Positions 44,126 through 56,110 of a DNA stretch of 64,000 nucleotides are shown here, in pieces; within the stretch, counting starts at the first letter, position 1; each line of letters starts with the position of its first letter. The stretch comes from Isoetes taiwanensis (Eukaryota > Streptophyta > Lycopodiopsida > Isoetales > Isoetaceae): NCBI GenBank assembly GCA_021234155.1, contig JAJEKV010000002.1:22768942-22832941 (forward strand), in the 5' to 3' direction. Under the pieces are notes generated by a model. The model was not told where the DNA came from. It worked only from the letters and a program-made list of their open reading frames with translations, and did no database searches. The position numbers and the translations under genes are program-made.

Positions 44126-46042
44126 TGTTGTCTTTCACAGAATCCTTGCAAAAACTGTGATGCACAAATCTCTAAATTGTGGGATTTCCTAAAAGATACT
44201 TGCCAAATTCTGTGTTTAGGGTGCAGAGAGCCAAAGATGTGGTGAGGGGATGTGAAAAGATGAGAAAAGAGGTGCAAATGTGAGGAAATGAGGTGATATG
44301 TGAATGCAGGTGTATGACTGGGATTTTTTTCTGCAACAAAGTAGTGAAAATGATTGAAGAAAAAACTTGGGGATGCAGACAAACTTCCTTTGAATGCAGA
44401 TGAATTTTTTGAACAAATTTCGGCGAGAATAGCTATCAATTTAGCTAAATCTAGATAATATCGATAACTTGAATTGATTTCAACTCATTTGTTGATAAAG
44501 ATTGATGGGGAATTCGTGGCAAAGTTCGCCGGAAATGGGTGACACGTAAAAATGGGAGAACCCTAATTTTTTTTGAAAAAAAAACTCGTAAATCGATTGA
44601 AGAAAGGGGAAACACCATGAATTGCTCAAGAAAACTTTTCTCAGATTATCTTAGGAACATAATACACTTTGCCGGGTAATCCATTCGATCACTCTGAAAT
44701 AGAATTTGTATCAGAACTTCCAGAATCTTGGCTTTCAAGAACAAGGGCGGGTTTCTAATCAAAAATCTCCTCTCCTGCTATAGAATACGGCTCGGATCGT
44801 CTTTATAGACTGCGGTCGTGGTAGTTAGAGCTCCAATTTGTGCAAGATATGGCTACGAACTCTTTTTCCCAAAAATAGGCAATACTACGTTCTTGGCATG
44901 ATCTCTATTAATTCAAGCATCTTCTTCATGATTCGATTGGTTCCGGAAGTCGGTTATGATCAGCGAATCGCGCTCGCATCACTCAAATTGCGCGGGAGGC
45001 TGAGAATCATAGAACCCTAATGGATCTTGGCAGAATTTTCTTCAATGGATATATCCCACAGGCCAAAATCGAAAAGTCAGCCCAGGGGATATATAGCCCA
45101 ATCCACGCAAACTTTTAAATTGACGTGTCTTGCCCACGTGGGATTCGGTACCTCCACCGCCCCACACGCCCGGGTGAGCCACGTGGAGGGGGGTGATTGG
45201 CTGGAAAGGAATCTAGGTCGGGGGGGTAGAATAGGACAATTTTTTTATATTTTTTCAAAGGGCACGATTCCCAAGAAGTGGAATTTAAAGGTCTATATAG
45301 GGTCTTTTTTGGAAGTTTTTTGTGCCAGGTGGCATATTTTCATTGGGGCTACAAGATGATGTGGTCAAATTTTGAAAAATGGCACTTTGATTTTTTGGCT
45401 AAAAAGGTGAATCAATGGTGACTGGGCAATGGATGGTGACATGATGAAATGATGACTTGGCATAGTGAAGGATGATGTGGCAAAGTCAAACATGGCTTTT
45501 TGCCTAAGTGAATTTTCGAGATTTTAAATGCCCCTTGATATTTTTGATGAGGTGGCATGATTTTGGCCCAAGTGGCAAAGATATAACCAAAGTTGGATGA
45601 CAAAGCATTTTTTTGAACAAGGTGGCCATCCTAGGTGGCATTTTGACTCTTGATGACGTGGCAAGGGTATATTTTTAGAAAGTGTGCCTTTTGGCTTTCC
45701 ATTTTGACTTTCACTTGACTTTTTGACATTTTGGCACTTTAGGATGATGACTAGGATGCCACTTGGCAAAGGTATAGATTTTTTGGCATTTTTGGATTTT
45801 TAGGCATCTTTAGAAGCATATTTGGCTAGCGATAGGGGAAATTCAAGAAAAAAATAGGAGATAGGCTCAAAAAATTTGGGAAAAATCAAGGATGGCTAGT
45901 TTTGGCTAGAGGATTTGGCAGGGGTACTCACCTGGCCTAGATTCTCTTCCAGCCTGATACTTTTCCTTAATAGCTCCTCCAATACTTAGAATGTTCTTCA
46001 TATCTTCATCTCTTCTTCATGTTGCCACTTCAAGGGGCAACA
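44126..46042 (-). repeat. 5' LTR (1,917 bp) of the minus-strand LTR retrotransposon
   Basis: Matches 35,392-37,307 with the same ends and the same TATA-like site (~45,290). It shows small indels and substitutions relative to the other LTR, mostly in 44,420-45,000. Confidence 0.95.
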
Positions 46043-46047
46043 TGAAG
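46043..46047. other. Target-site duplication (right), TGAAG
   Basis: Directly outside the right LTR and identical to 35,387-35,391. Confidence 0.9.
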
Positions 46048-46423
46048 TTAGGGTAAAGCATCCAATTAGATGGTTGACATATGTGATCATGCATGCCACT
46101 TATATAAAACCAAAGTTAGCTAGAAAAGAGATCTTGAACCTTTCAAGTATTTTCTTGATCATGGCTGATCTTGAACATTTCAAGTATTTTCTTGATCATG
46201 TCTTTCTATTCTTTATTGATTTTTAACTTTTGAGGCAATGATATATGCTATTCTAAAGGCATATGGCGTGACAAATGTCTCATTCAAATAACATACACAT
46301 ATGATATGTGCATCAGACGTTTATAGATCACCATCTTTCCTTTATCTTTTATGAATTCCTTGACAAATGTCGACGTGCAAATTTTCTGCATTAATATAAT
46401 CCCAAATATACTCCTTGGTGGCC

Positions 46424-46711
46424 TTCCATTCCACGCTACTTCTCAGAGCACCATCTGTGCATGACTTGGCAATATACATACTTGAGGTTCTAGATAAACG
46501 TCTGCAATTACTGAGCCCTCGGTAGTCATTACCTCCGCTTGTCTAGTATCATCATTACTGCAAAGGTTTTTCCCTTGAAAACCTTTCGAGGCAGGGGTTT
46601 TTTAATCCTAGTAGTAATGATTGTACTAGCTCATTGTATGGGTCCCATGACCTATTGGTCTCTGTGGACGTTAAAAAATTTATTCTATTCTATTCTATTC
46701 TCATACATCTA
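46424..46711 (+). mobile_element. LINE 3'-end fragment, first copy
   Basis: About 285 bases nearly identical to the end of the longer LINE fragment at ~47,250-48,562, including TAAACGTCTGCAATTACTGA, GTAGTAATGATTGTACTAG and the terminal (ATTCT)n tail. It is 5'-truncated with no coding sequence left. A 39-base duplication (TTTCAAGTATTTTCTTGATC) lies upstream at ~46,126-46,200. Confidence 0.8.
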
Positions 46712-46949
46712 TTTTAGTAGCTGTATTCGTTCCTCCAAAATAAGTTGTCAATAGATTAGATTACCCTAGTAAGATAAAATATTGTGACAATTCCTTGTAT
46801 GGCACCATTGATGTCTGTGAATGATAGACAACTTGTTATCGTGTTGTTTTGCTGTAGAAGAAATCGAGCAGAGTGATCCCTCTTATACTTTGAAATTTGA
46901 GCTATTATTTTAAGTATAATGTCAAGAACATAACAGGTTTGAGTAGTGT

Positions 46950-48562
46950 TTCTTGTATAACAACTGGTGCTCCATCATCCCTTTTAAGCTTGTTGAATCT
47001 ATCAAGTTGCACTTGCTAGATCTAGTTGTATTTGGTGGCCTTGAAGAACTGCTTTATCAATATAATTTGACAGACCCTATACCATTAGAGCTGTCATTAA
47101 TTGTTTTCAAGCCATTATCCAAAGAACATCAAGTTAACTATTCAGAGACGGGAGCTTCAATTGGCGTGTCTACTGCAAATGAAAAATTCAACACAGGTAA
47201 GGGCTTCAGTTGGTTTATCTACTACAAATGACAAATTCATATTCCATCCCAAGTATGATGCCTCTTTATATCTTTGTGAGAACACAGGTTTGCGTGTTAA
47301 TCTCCAAAAGACCAAGCTTTTGGTAGTTCAATCTTCTCGTCACAATGTTCCCCCTATGCACTATGATAGCCGCGAAGTTGAAGTTGTAGATAGCTACAAG
47401 TATCTTGGTGTAGAATTCTGTAGGAACACACTTTGGGAACAGTGTATTACCAAGCGGGTGGCTGCTGGATGGAGAGTACTCTATGCAATGCAAAACAATT
47501 GTTTTCGCACAGAAATTCATGATTGGCCACGGAAAGCCCACTTGTTTCGGGCTTTGGTAGAGCCTGTTTTACTGTATGGTTCTGAAGTGTGGGGGCCTGC
47601 CATTAGTGCTAGTGCTTGGGAGAGCTTGGAGCGGGTGCAAAAGTCCTTTCTCACTTACGACCTCGAGAGTTAAAACAACGGTGCCCTATGCTATTCTTTT
47701 ACAAGAGACAGGTTTTGGCCTCTTCAACATTACGCCGCCATGCGCCATCTCCACTCACGCAAGGTGCACCACATGGATGATGTTAGGTATCCCTGTTCTT
47801 GCACTTGCCATGGTGAATCTCCTCGGCGTTTGAAACGATGTTGGAAAGAGCATTGCACTACATGGTTTGCGGTTTGGGGTCGTGCAACCAAAGCACCGCT
47901 TGATGCTTGCCGATTCGATCCCCGAAGCTTTTGCAACAATATCTCAATGGTCGTTTTTCTCAAAAGATATGGGACGCAGATTACTTTGGCCCAAGTGAAA
48001 ACGGTCATTATCATGCACACATAAATCCCACCTTGGCACCGGGGCCCCAAGCTTATTTGCTTGCTTCATTGTCCAGAACAAGCTTGTAGCTATTGCATCA
48101 ATTCGCCACGGGGTCCCACGGTGTGCTACGGATTGAGACAGTAGATGGGAGCGCCGCAATTGCGGCGAAGCGAGACTATGTGCATGTTGCCAGTTACAGG
48201 TTATTGAAGATGAAAGCCATACTCTTCTGAGTTGCCCTGCTTTTGAGATAGTCCGGAATCATTTTTTGACCTTAGCATCCCATTCCATGCTTCCACAACT
48301 TCTCAGAACACCATCTGTGCATGACTTGGCATTATACATACTTGAGGTTCTAGATAAACGTCTGCAATTACTGAGCCCTCAGTAGTCATTATCTCTGCTT
48401 GTCTAGTATCATCATTACTGCAAAGGTTTTTCCCTTGAAAACCTTTCGAGGCAGGGTTTTTTAATCCTAGTAGTAATGATTGTACTAGCCCATTGTATGG
48501 GTCCCATGACCTATTGGTCTCCGTGGACGTTAAAAAAACTATTCTATTCTATTCTATTCCTA
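46950..48562 (+). pseudogene. 5'-truncated LINE (non-LTR retrotransposon), reverse transcriptase C-terminus
   Basis: The frame at 47,101-47,673 carries CENTGLRVNLQKTKLLVVQS, VVDSYKYLGVEFCRNTLWEQ and LFRALVEPVLLYGSEVWGPA, the signature of the last reverse-transcriptase blocks and following region of plant LINEs. LINE homology becomes clear at ~47,250; the 300 bases before it include a 54-base near-repeat (GCTTCAATTGG / GCTTCAGTTGG) and may not belong. Beyond a frameshift, broken frames (47,740-48,280) include CxC-type Cys/His segments (CAGCQLQ ... HTLLSCPAF), the C-terminal zinc knuckle region. The 3' UTR (~48,283-48,562) ends in an (ATTCT)n tail instead of poly(A). Confidence 0.75.
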
Positions 48563-48565
48563 AAA

Positions 48566-49913
48566 AATTCTCCATAGCATATACCAAGCCTATATGGTAC
48601 TAGATAGATATCCGAATAGGAGAACTAAAATCTTTGTAATTTTCTTACGAAGTTGTTGTGCAGTTGCTCTGAAAGAAATAAGCACACCTTCTCTTGTATA
48701 TGATGATGCAAAAGGAAGGCTCTAGGGGATAATTTAGAGTATATATTCTGGTGCTCTAATTCTGATGTGATGTGTCCCGTTGGATATAGTTCTATGCTAA
48801 TATACATATCTTGTATGTCTGCCTCAACATTTTGCAACAAACTTATATTGCCTGGGAAAAAGTACAAAGTAAATTAAGAGTACAACTCATAATTGTGGCA
48901 TTAATGCCTTCATTTGAACTGTGGCATGTTACAACACGTCATTCCATGGAATGTTCACAACAAATCTTCCATAACATGGGTCAATGTTGAAGTTAACTTC
49001 ACTACCATTCAACAAACAAGATTTTAAGATCTGGAGAAGTAGATGCATATGCCCCAAATTGTCCACATCCTTTTGATTCAACTTTGAATAGATTAATATC
49101 ACATTCTTTCAATTGGCTTAATGCCTTCATATTTGATCCATCCATTCTACATCCTAAGGCCTTATGCTTGTGGTGGAAATTGGTCTTTGCATTGATTTAT
49201 TTTTTCTTTCTACAGGGCTCCAACGTTCTAACAATTGAATGCTGCAATAATTCCCCGATCTGGAAGTCAATAGAAAATTCCTTCATGTCAAAGAATAAAG
49301 TGCACACATCAAGCATATGGACTAGATGCATAAATCTCCATGACCTGAAACAAGCAGGAAAGGTTTATAAATCATTCACACTGTGCTATCTAGGTTGAAC
49401 AACTTATCTAGAGGCAATTTATGGACAATTGTAGCTCGTAGACAGGCAAAATAAAGTTTTCCATGTATAATAGCTTAATGCGAAATGGCTGTCATGTTCA
49501 AGATCTCTTTAATTTGAATATTTCCATAACCATTGGAGCATATTGTCTGCATACGTTAAATTGCCTTGGCATAAGAAATGCTCCGTATAGCTTTCTATCC
49601 CATTTCACTAACATGGCGGCATAGATTAAAAGTGGAGCTATCTAAAAGATGAGCAAACAAACAACCATGAATCACAAATCTTGTACATATCAAAATAGCT
49701 CGCCTCAGTTTTAATATCTATAGCCGCAGCACAAAATCCATACAAGAAGCATTGTGGTAACCTTTCAGAGAACTTCTTTTACCCTAATGCTTTTTCATTG
49801 AGCTTTAGAAACTATCCCTCCTATGGCTGAATTTGCCAAAAATAATGTTGAGATGCCACAAATCCGCAAAGAATAGAGTGTTTCAGGCAAAAGAATTGAA
49901 CCAAATAGGCGCT
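48566..49913. other. Intergenic DNA downstream of the carrier gene
   Basis: No supported gene. The 104-codon ORF at 49,084-49,398 (plus) has no recognisable motif. The last few hundred bases before 49,914 probably include the 3' UTR of the carrier gene. Confidence 0.5.
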
Positions 49914-51362
49914 TCAAAAATTAATTTTCTTTTCAAACTTCTCTATCTGGTTAAGGAAAATCCACGTCATCTGCAATGACAAAGTAAGCTGTTCAGAAGC
50001 AACAACGCAAAAAATACTCTAAAACCCAGTTGATCTAAATCAAGTGACTTACCATAACGTGAGGTGCAATTCGTATGCAATAAGTGCCAAAGCCAGTATA
50101 AAACTTCAAGGGCCCACCTGTTCTTAAAGTTTTGAGGGCACAATCCAAAGGACCAGTATACGGATACTTGCCATCTGGACCAGGCTGCATCTTTTGTATT
50201 TGAGTTTTGACATAGTCGAAGGGGAGACTGCATGCAGAAGCAAAGAATCCTGAAACTGCACTGGCACCTATAATGGGATAACAAAATGGCATTTAAAAAC
50301 TCAAAAGAACATAACGACAAAACATATCCATGAGTACAATCATAAAGGGCTTACCAACAACAGTCGGAACATCAGTAAAGTGCAAAGAATCTCTCAAAAA
50401 TTCAGCAGTTTGATCATAAGAAGCAAGCATCCCCATGTTCAACGCCATAGCACGCACAATTGTAGGGCCTGCTCCTTTCCAAAGAGCCAGGACACCTTCA
50501 TCAGTACTGATCCTATATAGTGCATGGAATGCATTTTGATAATTTCTTCTTTGTGCAAGAGGCAATGTTGCATCAGCTTGCATTCGAATGAGAGCTAAGT
50601 CAGCAGGGCTCCCAAAAGAAGCCCCAATAGCTCCAGCAGTTAGACCACAAAGGGCCTTCTTATACAAAGGCAATGGCTTGCCATCATTTGCTGCTGTGGC
50701 TTTAGCTGTTATCACTCTGCATAAACAATACCAAATTCAGTTATTTTACATGATCCTGTCAGCTTAATCTTTTTCTTCATCTAAAAGTACTTACTTAAAG
50801 GCCCCAAGTCTTGCTGTAGTGTATGTTGCTTGTCTTAAAAGACCAGCAGACAAGCCCTGAGTTTAATGAAACGTGATTTCAATTGTAAAGGAGTAGACAT
50901 GAGAATTGAAAGAGTAATATCAAGCATAACAGAAAACTATGCCCATTTCGCTTCTATAGCAAAGAAATTGTGCAACTACATACTTAGCCTTATAAATCAT
51001 GAGTTTAGGCAGATAAATCCAATCTTGAATATTTAAGATTCAAGTATAAAAGCCAATAAAACAGCACATGCATGGCGAACCTTGTAAAGAGCGCCAAACC
51101 CTTCGTTCTGCACTACTTTTCTCGCCACTTCAGCTGCAGTGCCTTGTCCAAGTTGAATCCTCACCTGAAATAGACGGCTATTTAAGAAGAACAATAAGAA
51201 ATCCTTAACCTCCAACTAAAGCATGCTTACCTTCACCATATCAATTGGTTGGATCACACAAGTGGCTCCCATGCCAGAAAGGCCACCATTTACAAACGGC
51301 TTGATAGAGCTCCAAACAGCGCTTTTTTGCTTCTGTTCGACAGACATTGCAGCGGCTGCCAT
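49914..51362 (-). CDS. DTC: Mitochondrial dicarboxylate/tricarboxylate carrier
   Basis: Six exons, all GT-AG: 51,231-51,362; 51,081-51,164; 50,795-50,856; 50,355-50,716; 50,053-50,267; 49,914-49,970. The 912 coding bases give 303 residues, about the length of plant DTC (I recall ~298 for Arabidopsis). The protein has three mitochondrial-carrier repeats with the P-x-D-x-x-K type signatures QPIDMVKVRIQ, SPADLALIRMQ and LPFDYVKTQIQ. DTC-like stretches include LCGLTAGAIGA, LPLAQRRNYQNAFHAL, LALWKGAGPTIVRAMALNMG and CIRIAPHVM. Members exchange 2-oxoglutarate, malate, oxaloacetate and citrate across the inner membrane, feeding nitrogen assimilation. The N-terminus (MAAAAMSVEQKQKSAVW) has no cleaved presequence, as usual for carriers. 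All signature residues are intact, so the gene is probably functional. The start is the first Met in frame after the leader. Confidence 0.95.
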
Positions 51363-51604
51363 TATTCAATTTGATCCTCTTAAGCTGGGAAAAACAAGGA
51401 AGAGCCTAATGAGGGAGAGAAAAGACCTAAAATTATATGAAACAGAACAAAAAGAAAAGAAAGAGCTCTAGATCAACAGATTGCATGAAACCGAAAAGGA
51501 CGCTAGGCCAAAATACCCAAAAGAAGGATCGGAAGCAATGGGCGCTCGGAGGCAGCCTGACAGCGGCAGAGCAGGGAGGATGAAAATGGAATGGAGGATG
51601 GTTC

Positions 51605-51612
51605 TAAATATA
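51605..51612 (-). promoter_or_regulatory. Candidate TATA box of the carrier gene
   Basis: Minus strand TATATTTA, about 245 bases upstream of the ATG at 51,362. Position and sequence only; a 5' UTR of ~210 bases is implied. Confidence 0.35.
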
Positions 51613-51721
51613 AAGGTTTTATTTTGTTGAATGTTGGACAACCACCGCTTAATGTATGACTTTGCAACAAGCTTGACATCGTGTTGCACGCCATCTTATG
51701 TATACCACCCCTCGTACCCAT

Positions 51722-52080
51722 GATTCAATGGTCAAAAAGAAACTAAGCATTCCACTACCTGCTCCAATTTCGTATGTTGCAAATACGTGCTAATCTTTTA
51801 GAGTCGGTTCAATGAAGGTGCCATCACCATCGCGTCTAAAGGCTCACCCTTTTACATGCACTTTAACAACCTGGCCCTCAAGTTTTAATGTTGGGATCAG
51901 ATCTCAGCCGTTGGTTGCAGTGGTGTTACCCACCAGTAACACATTAAAAATTGCATAAACACCTAGTTTATTATGCCAAATGGCCATAAACGCCTAGGTT
52001 GTTATGGAAACCACCATAAAACTACTACAAAACCACCATAAAGCTCTCGGGCCCAGGTTGTTGAAACGGATAACACCCTA
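51722..52080. other. Intergenic, no gene seen
   Basis: Noncoding sequence with CCATAAA-type repeats leading into the next array. Confidence 0.5.
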
Positions 52081-52230
52081 GAACTCGTGTGTTATGCCCT
52101 ACTATAACAAACTCGCACCCTAGAACTTGTGTGTTATGCCCTACTATAACAAACTCGCACCCTAGAACCCGTGTGTTATGCCCTCGTTTGTTATAATAGG
52201 GCATAACACCTTCGTTCCAGGGTGTTATCC
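52081..52230. repeat. 42-bp tandem repeat followed by an inverted unit
   Basis: GTGTGTTATGCCC recurs at 52,087, 52,129 and 52,171 (period 42). It is followed by the inverted TTGTTATAATAGGGCATAAC (~52,189-52,208), which pairs with GTTATGCCCTACTATAACAA. A transcript would fold here. No coding function. Confidence 0.85.
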
Positions 52231-52240
52231 CTCTCATCAT

Positions 52241-54170
52241 TTGCCATCGCTAAATAGCACAGGGCAAAACAGGGCCCTTCTCCGGCGATGGTTGCATGTG
52301 AACCCAGCCTTATCCCATGGCCCGCTTATGGCCCGATTGGGTCCCTTGGACATTCAAGATCTACCTTCATCTCATCTTTATTTTCGACAAGAAATTTATC
52401 GCGGCACCGCAAACATTTCTTTGATTCTAAACCCGTGAGAAAGAGGCTTCTAAACATATGGGATTTGAACCTGCATTTTTTGCTTTGTCTTCCGGTGCTC
52501 ACAAGATAGACTTGAGTAAGAGATAAGCAATAACTCAATTCCATGGGCCATATAAAAACACCATCAATACGCAATAACTTGATATAACTACCTTTTTTGC
52601 TAGACCCTTAATTATTTAGATGCCAAAGTTTGTCTTAAGTTACTCCTCTTCCTCCTTCTAAAGACATTTCCTTCTGAATCACTTTGGATCTTGGCATAAT
52701 GAGTTTTGACCTACTGACTAAAAAACCCTATAATGACATAAAACATGCTGCAACCTTTGAAGGATTTAGTTCATTCTAGTTCAAATTTATGGACTTGCAT
52801 ATAGCTACCAAACTAACTAATAGTAAAGACTCTTAAAAGTAACTAGAACTAGAAAATCATATCAATAATGCTACCATGTGGAATGTGCACCTTTTGTTTT
52901 CTAGCTAGAAGGAGCAATTCAATGGTCTTTGAGTTGAGAATGATGAGAATGATATTATATTCTCTGAAATTATCTTCTTTGTGTAGGGTATGGTCGCCCC
53001 CTATCGCGACTTGCCCACATCGGCGGGATCAAGGGTCCTGTTAGCACGTTGCCAGGCCCCCCCATACTGCACACAACATCTTTAATTTCCTCTTTTTGCA
53101 TAAGTTGGGGCGCTTATTGGAGAAGATACTTAGACATTGTTTTCCACTCCGTACACCTGCAAGACTGAGCAAACTTTTTCATCATTTACATTATGCAGCA
53201 CACAGAACAACGAAATGCAAGCTAACAAAGTTCAAACTGAAGTAAACAAGGAGTACCTCACTAAAGTGAACAGAATAGAAGGACCTTGCTCGCCACTAGA
53301 GATCAGCATATATCTGCAAAAGCAAAGTGTAAAAGAATGATATGAACTAAAGCCATACACAATGCAATATGTAATGTGAATAGCAACTTCTTTCCGAATT
53401 GATAATGGCCCTTGGAAGATACTTATCATGCCTTTTATTACTGACCTTGTAACAACAAGAAGCGTGGTTTCAGTGAGGCCATGTTTCTAATTGTTCCCCG
53501 TTCCATTTTCAACTTTAAAAGCATTGAACTTGTCAAGATCTTCATTTAAGGTACAAAGGGGAAGAATCAAAACTAGACTGCACAAGGTTGTTGTGACTGC
53601 TTACCACAGAGGCAACTAGCATTGACTCTTCCATACCAAAGCTCGTCAGGAATTATCTTCCATCAATCGAACTCTACTGAAAATTGTTAAAACTGTTAAA
53701 AGATGAATTTTGTGGATGCATCATAGACGATTTCTACAGTCTCCAACTAATAGGACGATTCTTATAGTCTCTAGCTTCATAGCAAGTCCCCTGGGCTAAA
53801 CGCCATTGCAATATGATGCACTCTTATTTGGGTAATGCCTATGATAGCACTGTTACTTTGTGCCAAACTTGTTCCTGGCAAACCACATGCACGGCCATTT
53901 GCTCTGCCCTCCCCATTTGCTTTGCCAGGCACAGAGTTCTATATAACCCTAGCTCTGCTACCAAAGCAGCTCTGGGTGCATCTTCTAAAGCACAGAAACC
54001 CTAAAAAACAATTTAGCCGCACAACTTGAAACAATTTTCTGTTAGAAAAAGAATGTGTCTAGGTCCTGACTATTGAACCCTAAAATAATTTTATCAGCAT
54101 CAGCATGGATCCAAAACTTTAGACATCACAACCACAAGATTGCATTTTTTATTTAAATCAACCATCCAGA
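52241..54170. other. Intergenic, no supported gene
   Basis: Scattered short ORFs without recognisable motifs, AT-rich. Nothing further seen. Confidence 0.5.
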
Positions 54171-54177
54171 GAGAGCG

Positions 54178-54668
54178 CACTCTAGAAATAGTATTTAGTA
54201 CACCTGCGCAAATACAGCAATGAAATCGTAGAAAAACCATGTGAAAAAACGTACAAAAATATCAAAGTAACCCCCTGTTATTATGCTAAATATTTGTTTA
54301 CAACTTTCATGTAGATAAGTGTGTTTGCACCGAGAGATGTTGGATAGGCATATGATATTAGGAGTTGTGCTTCACTTTGGGTCATAGATAATGATCCTCG
54401 TCTATATGGTATGCTCCCACTAGTTGGGGTATACCATATAATGAGATCAGTGAGATACTATAAGATTAAATAATGTGCTAAGGGCTTGTTGTTTTGGTTT
54501 CTTATTCAGTGATCTATTTATGACCATGCCCTAGACTATTGCCTTAAATTTGTTGATGGGTTTTTCGTCGTGCAAGACGTATAATTATATGGCCATTTTG
54601 CTATGGTTTGCATATGATTCTATTGTTGTATTTGTGTGAGGTTATGCCAACAGTATTTATAGAGCGCG
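54178..54668. mobile_element. Small foldback/MITE-like element (~490 bp)
   Basis: The left arm starts GCGCACTCTAGAAATAG and runs ~75 bases. The right arm ends ...CAGTATTTATAGAGCGC and is its imperfect inverted complement (shared TATGGTTT, TTGTTGTATTTG, AGAGCGC). The interior is noncoding. The left arm and adjoining bases recur in inverted orientation at 12,031-12,143, so this is a dispersed family. Confidence 0.55.
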
Positions 54669-54707
54669 TGTTGTATTTCTTCTTAGTTTTCACTCCCAAC
54701 CTATGGT

Positions 54708-54810
54708 TTTGACATGCACGTGTGTATGCATGCACACAATGCATGCACTTTGCCACGCATGCACTTTGCAATATGTGCATGCATACCAACATGCATGTTG
54801 TCCCTATAGT
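54708..54810. repeat. GCATGC-rich low-complexity patch
   Basis: Repeated TGCATGCA / GCATGCACTTTGC motifs over about 100 bases, noncoding. Confidence 0.75.
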
Positions 54811-55055
54811 ACTTAACACCATGCAAGCCACATTGCTTACTTTCCTTTGCGGCCATAGAGGTATTTTCACATAAGAGACATACAATATTCATCTTCATGG
54901 TAAATTTGCAGATTAGCTTTGTTTGTATGAGAGTTAGAATTCACAAATCCCCAGTTCATACAGATATAGCTTATTATGCTCGAGTAGAAGCTGTGATATT
55001 GTGTTCATGCAGGCAGCAAGATTCAGTACTATGCTTATCACAACAAGAGAATGGA

Positions 55056-55560
55056 CACTTAGCGACGTGGGCTTGCGACGCCGTGCGGCGCGGCGACGCC
55101 GCGAAATAACGTGACCATGCGCCACGCGGCGTCACGTCGCAGACACGCCGCGATGCGGCGTGTGGTGCGACGTCGACAATGGCGTGGCGGTCATCCGCCA
55201 CGCCGGTGGGCGCTTTTGGCGCCCAGTGTGGACGGCAGTGTGTCACGCCAGGTGGACGTATACGCCGTCGCGTCGCATGCGACGCATGATGCTTGGCCCA
55301 TCTGCGGACGCCCGGTGGGCTTACGCTGGTGGACTGACAGTGTCTCGCCAGGTGGATGTTTACGACGTGACGTCGCATGCGACGTCGTATATGTGACATA
55401 TGTGACATATGTGTCGTATATGACACGTCGATCATTATATATGACGTATGTGACGTATATGACACGTCAGTACGTATATGTGACGTATATGACACGTCAG
55501 TATGTATATGTGACGTATATGACACGCCAAACGCGGTATATGTGACGATGTGACGTAGGT
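55056..55560. repeat. GC-rich palindromic block with 30-bp minisatellite
   Basis: Starts CACTTAGCGACGTGGGC and is dense in CGACG/CGTCG motifs, including the palindromic core CGTCGCATGCGACG (near 55,270 and 55,370). The right part is a tandem repeat of TGACGTATATGACACGTCAG (55,451, 55,481 and 55,511; period 30). The block resembles that at 58,930-59,300, sharing GCAGACACGCCGCGA and CAGGTGGATGT. It looks like transposon subterminal sequence. Arg/Ser-rich ORFs through it are artefacts of composition. Confidence 0.75.
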
Positions 55561-55618
55561 GGTCGATGTGACGTATATTTTTATACCACGAAGGTTAATG
55601 GTTTTTAGGATTACAAAT

Positions 55619-56110
55619 TCAATACCGGCTCGATTGATAAATGCCGAAAAAAGACTCGACGACCAACCCGGCGGCTTCATTTAAGCGTGTTACTGCGCAT
55701 GCATCATCACAAATAGATGTGCTACCGCTTATAAATTGTTCATTATAAAACTGACGTTGTTCTGTGTCAAAATCTAGTTGTTCCAAGTTTACAATCCTTG
55801 AAGGTAACTTGACAAGAGGCTTGTTGTCAATCATTGTTGCTGAGAGAAGAACAGGATAAAGCCTTAAAATTTGTGCAAGAACATAAGAAAAATCCCACAC
55901 TTTTACCTTTTGTCCGCCGAAGCATTATAGTGTTTAATATGACTTGCAGCCGCTTGTACCCCATAACATGGTTTCTTTGGATCTGATTCCTTATTTCATT
56001 GTTAAATACTGATTGGCATCATCATAAGGATAATACCTTAAAAATCGAAAATAACTATAGAGATCGTCAATTTGGTTTTGAATTGGAAAAACAGACCTCT
56101 CTTCTGCTCC
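55619..56110 (-). pseudogene. SNF2-family (RAD5/HLTF-like) ATPase fragment
   Basis: The minus strand from ~56,110 reads PIQNQIDDLYSYFRFLRYYP, then, in shifted frames, HVMGYKRLQVILN and PLVKLPSRIVNLEQLDFDTE, followed by QRQFYNEQ. This succession (P-I-Q-N, DDLYSYFRFL, the Y-L-Q-I-L region, L-P-S-R, V-x-L-x-x-L-D-F-x-x-E-x-R-x-F-Y) is the middle of the ATPase domain of the plant RAD5/SMARCA3-like chromatin-remodelling family. The Walker A and B motifs and the helicase C-terminal domain are absent, and several frameshifts occur, so it is a captured or degraded piece. It lies just inside the GC-rich palindromic block. Confidence 0.8.

Larger units (their letters stand above)
35392..46042 (-). mobile_element. 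Complete-ended LTR retrotransposon (10.65 kb, Ty3/gypsy-like)
   Basis: Two 1.9-kb LTRs, a 5-bp target duplication (TGAAG), a tRNA primer site next to the 5' LTR and internal gag-protease, RNase H, reverse transcriptase, connection and integrase domains, all read on the minus strand. The order is gag, protease, an extra RNase H, reverse transcriptase with its own degenerate RNase H, integrase. About 1 kb of noncoding sequence lies between integrase and the 3' LTR (37,308-38,381). The element is intact in structure but dead in sequence: reverse transcriptase is interrupted by an insertion (~40,315-40,795) and frameshifts, and the integrase active site is damaged. The high LTR similarity indicates fairly recent insertion. 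Confidence 0.95.

Noticed and set aside
47740-48159. Independent genes in the ORFs after the LINE reverse transcriptase
   Set aside because: They are frame-shifted pieces of the LINE C-terminal region in the same orientation, and the minus-strand ORFs are their shadows.
55111-55545. Arg-rich ORFs in the GC-rich block
   Set aside because: CGN codons produced by the CGACG-rich repeats; the tail repeats with the 30-bp minisatellite.
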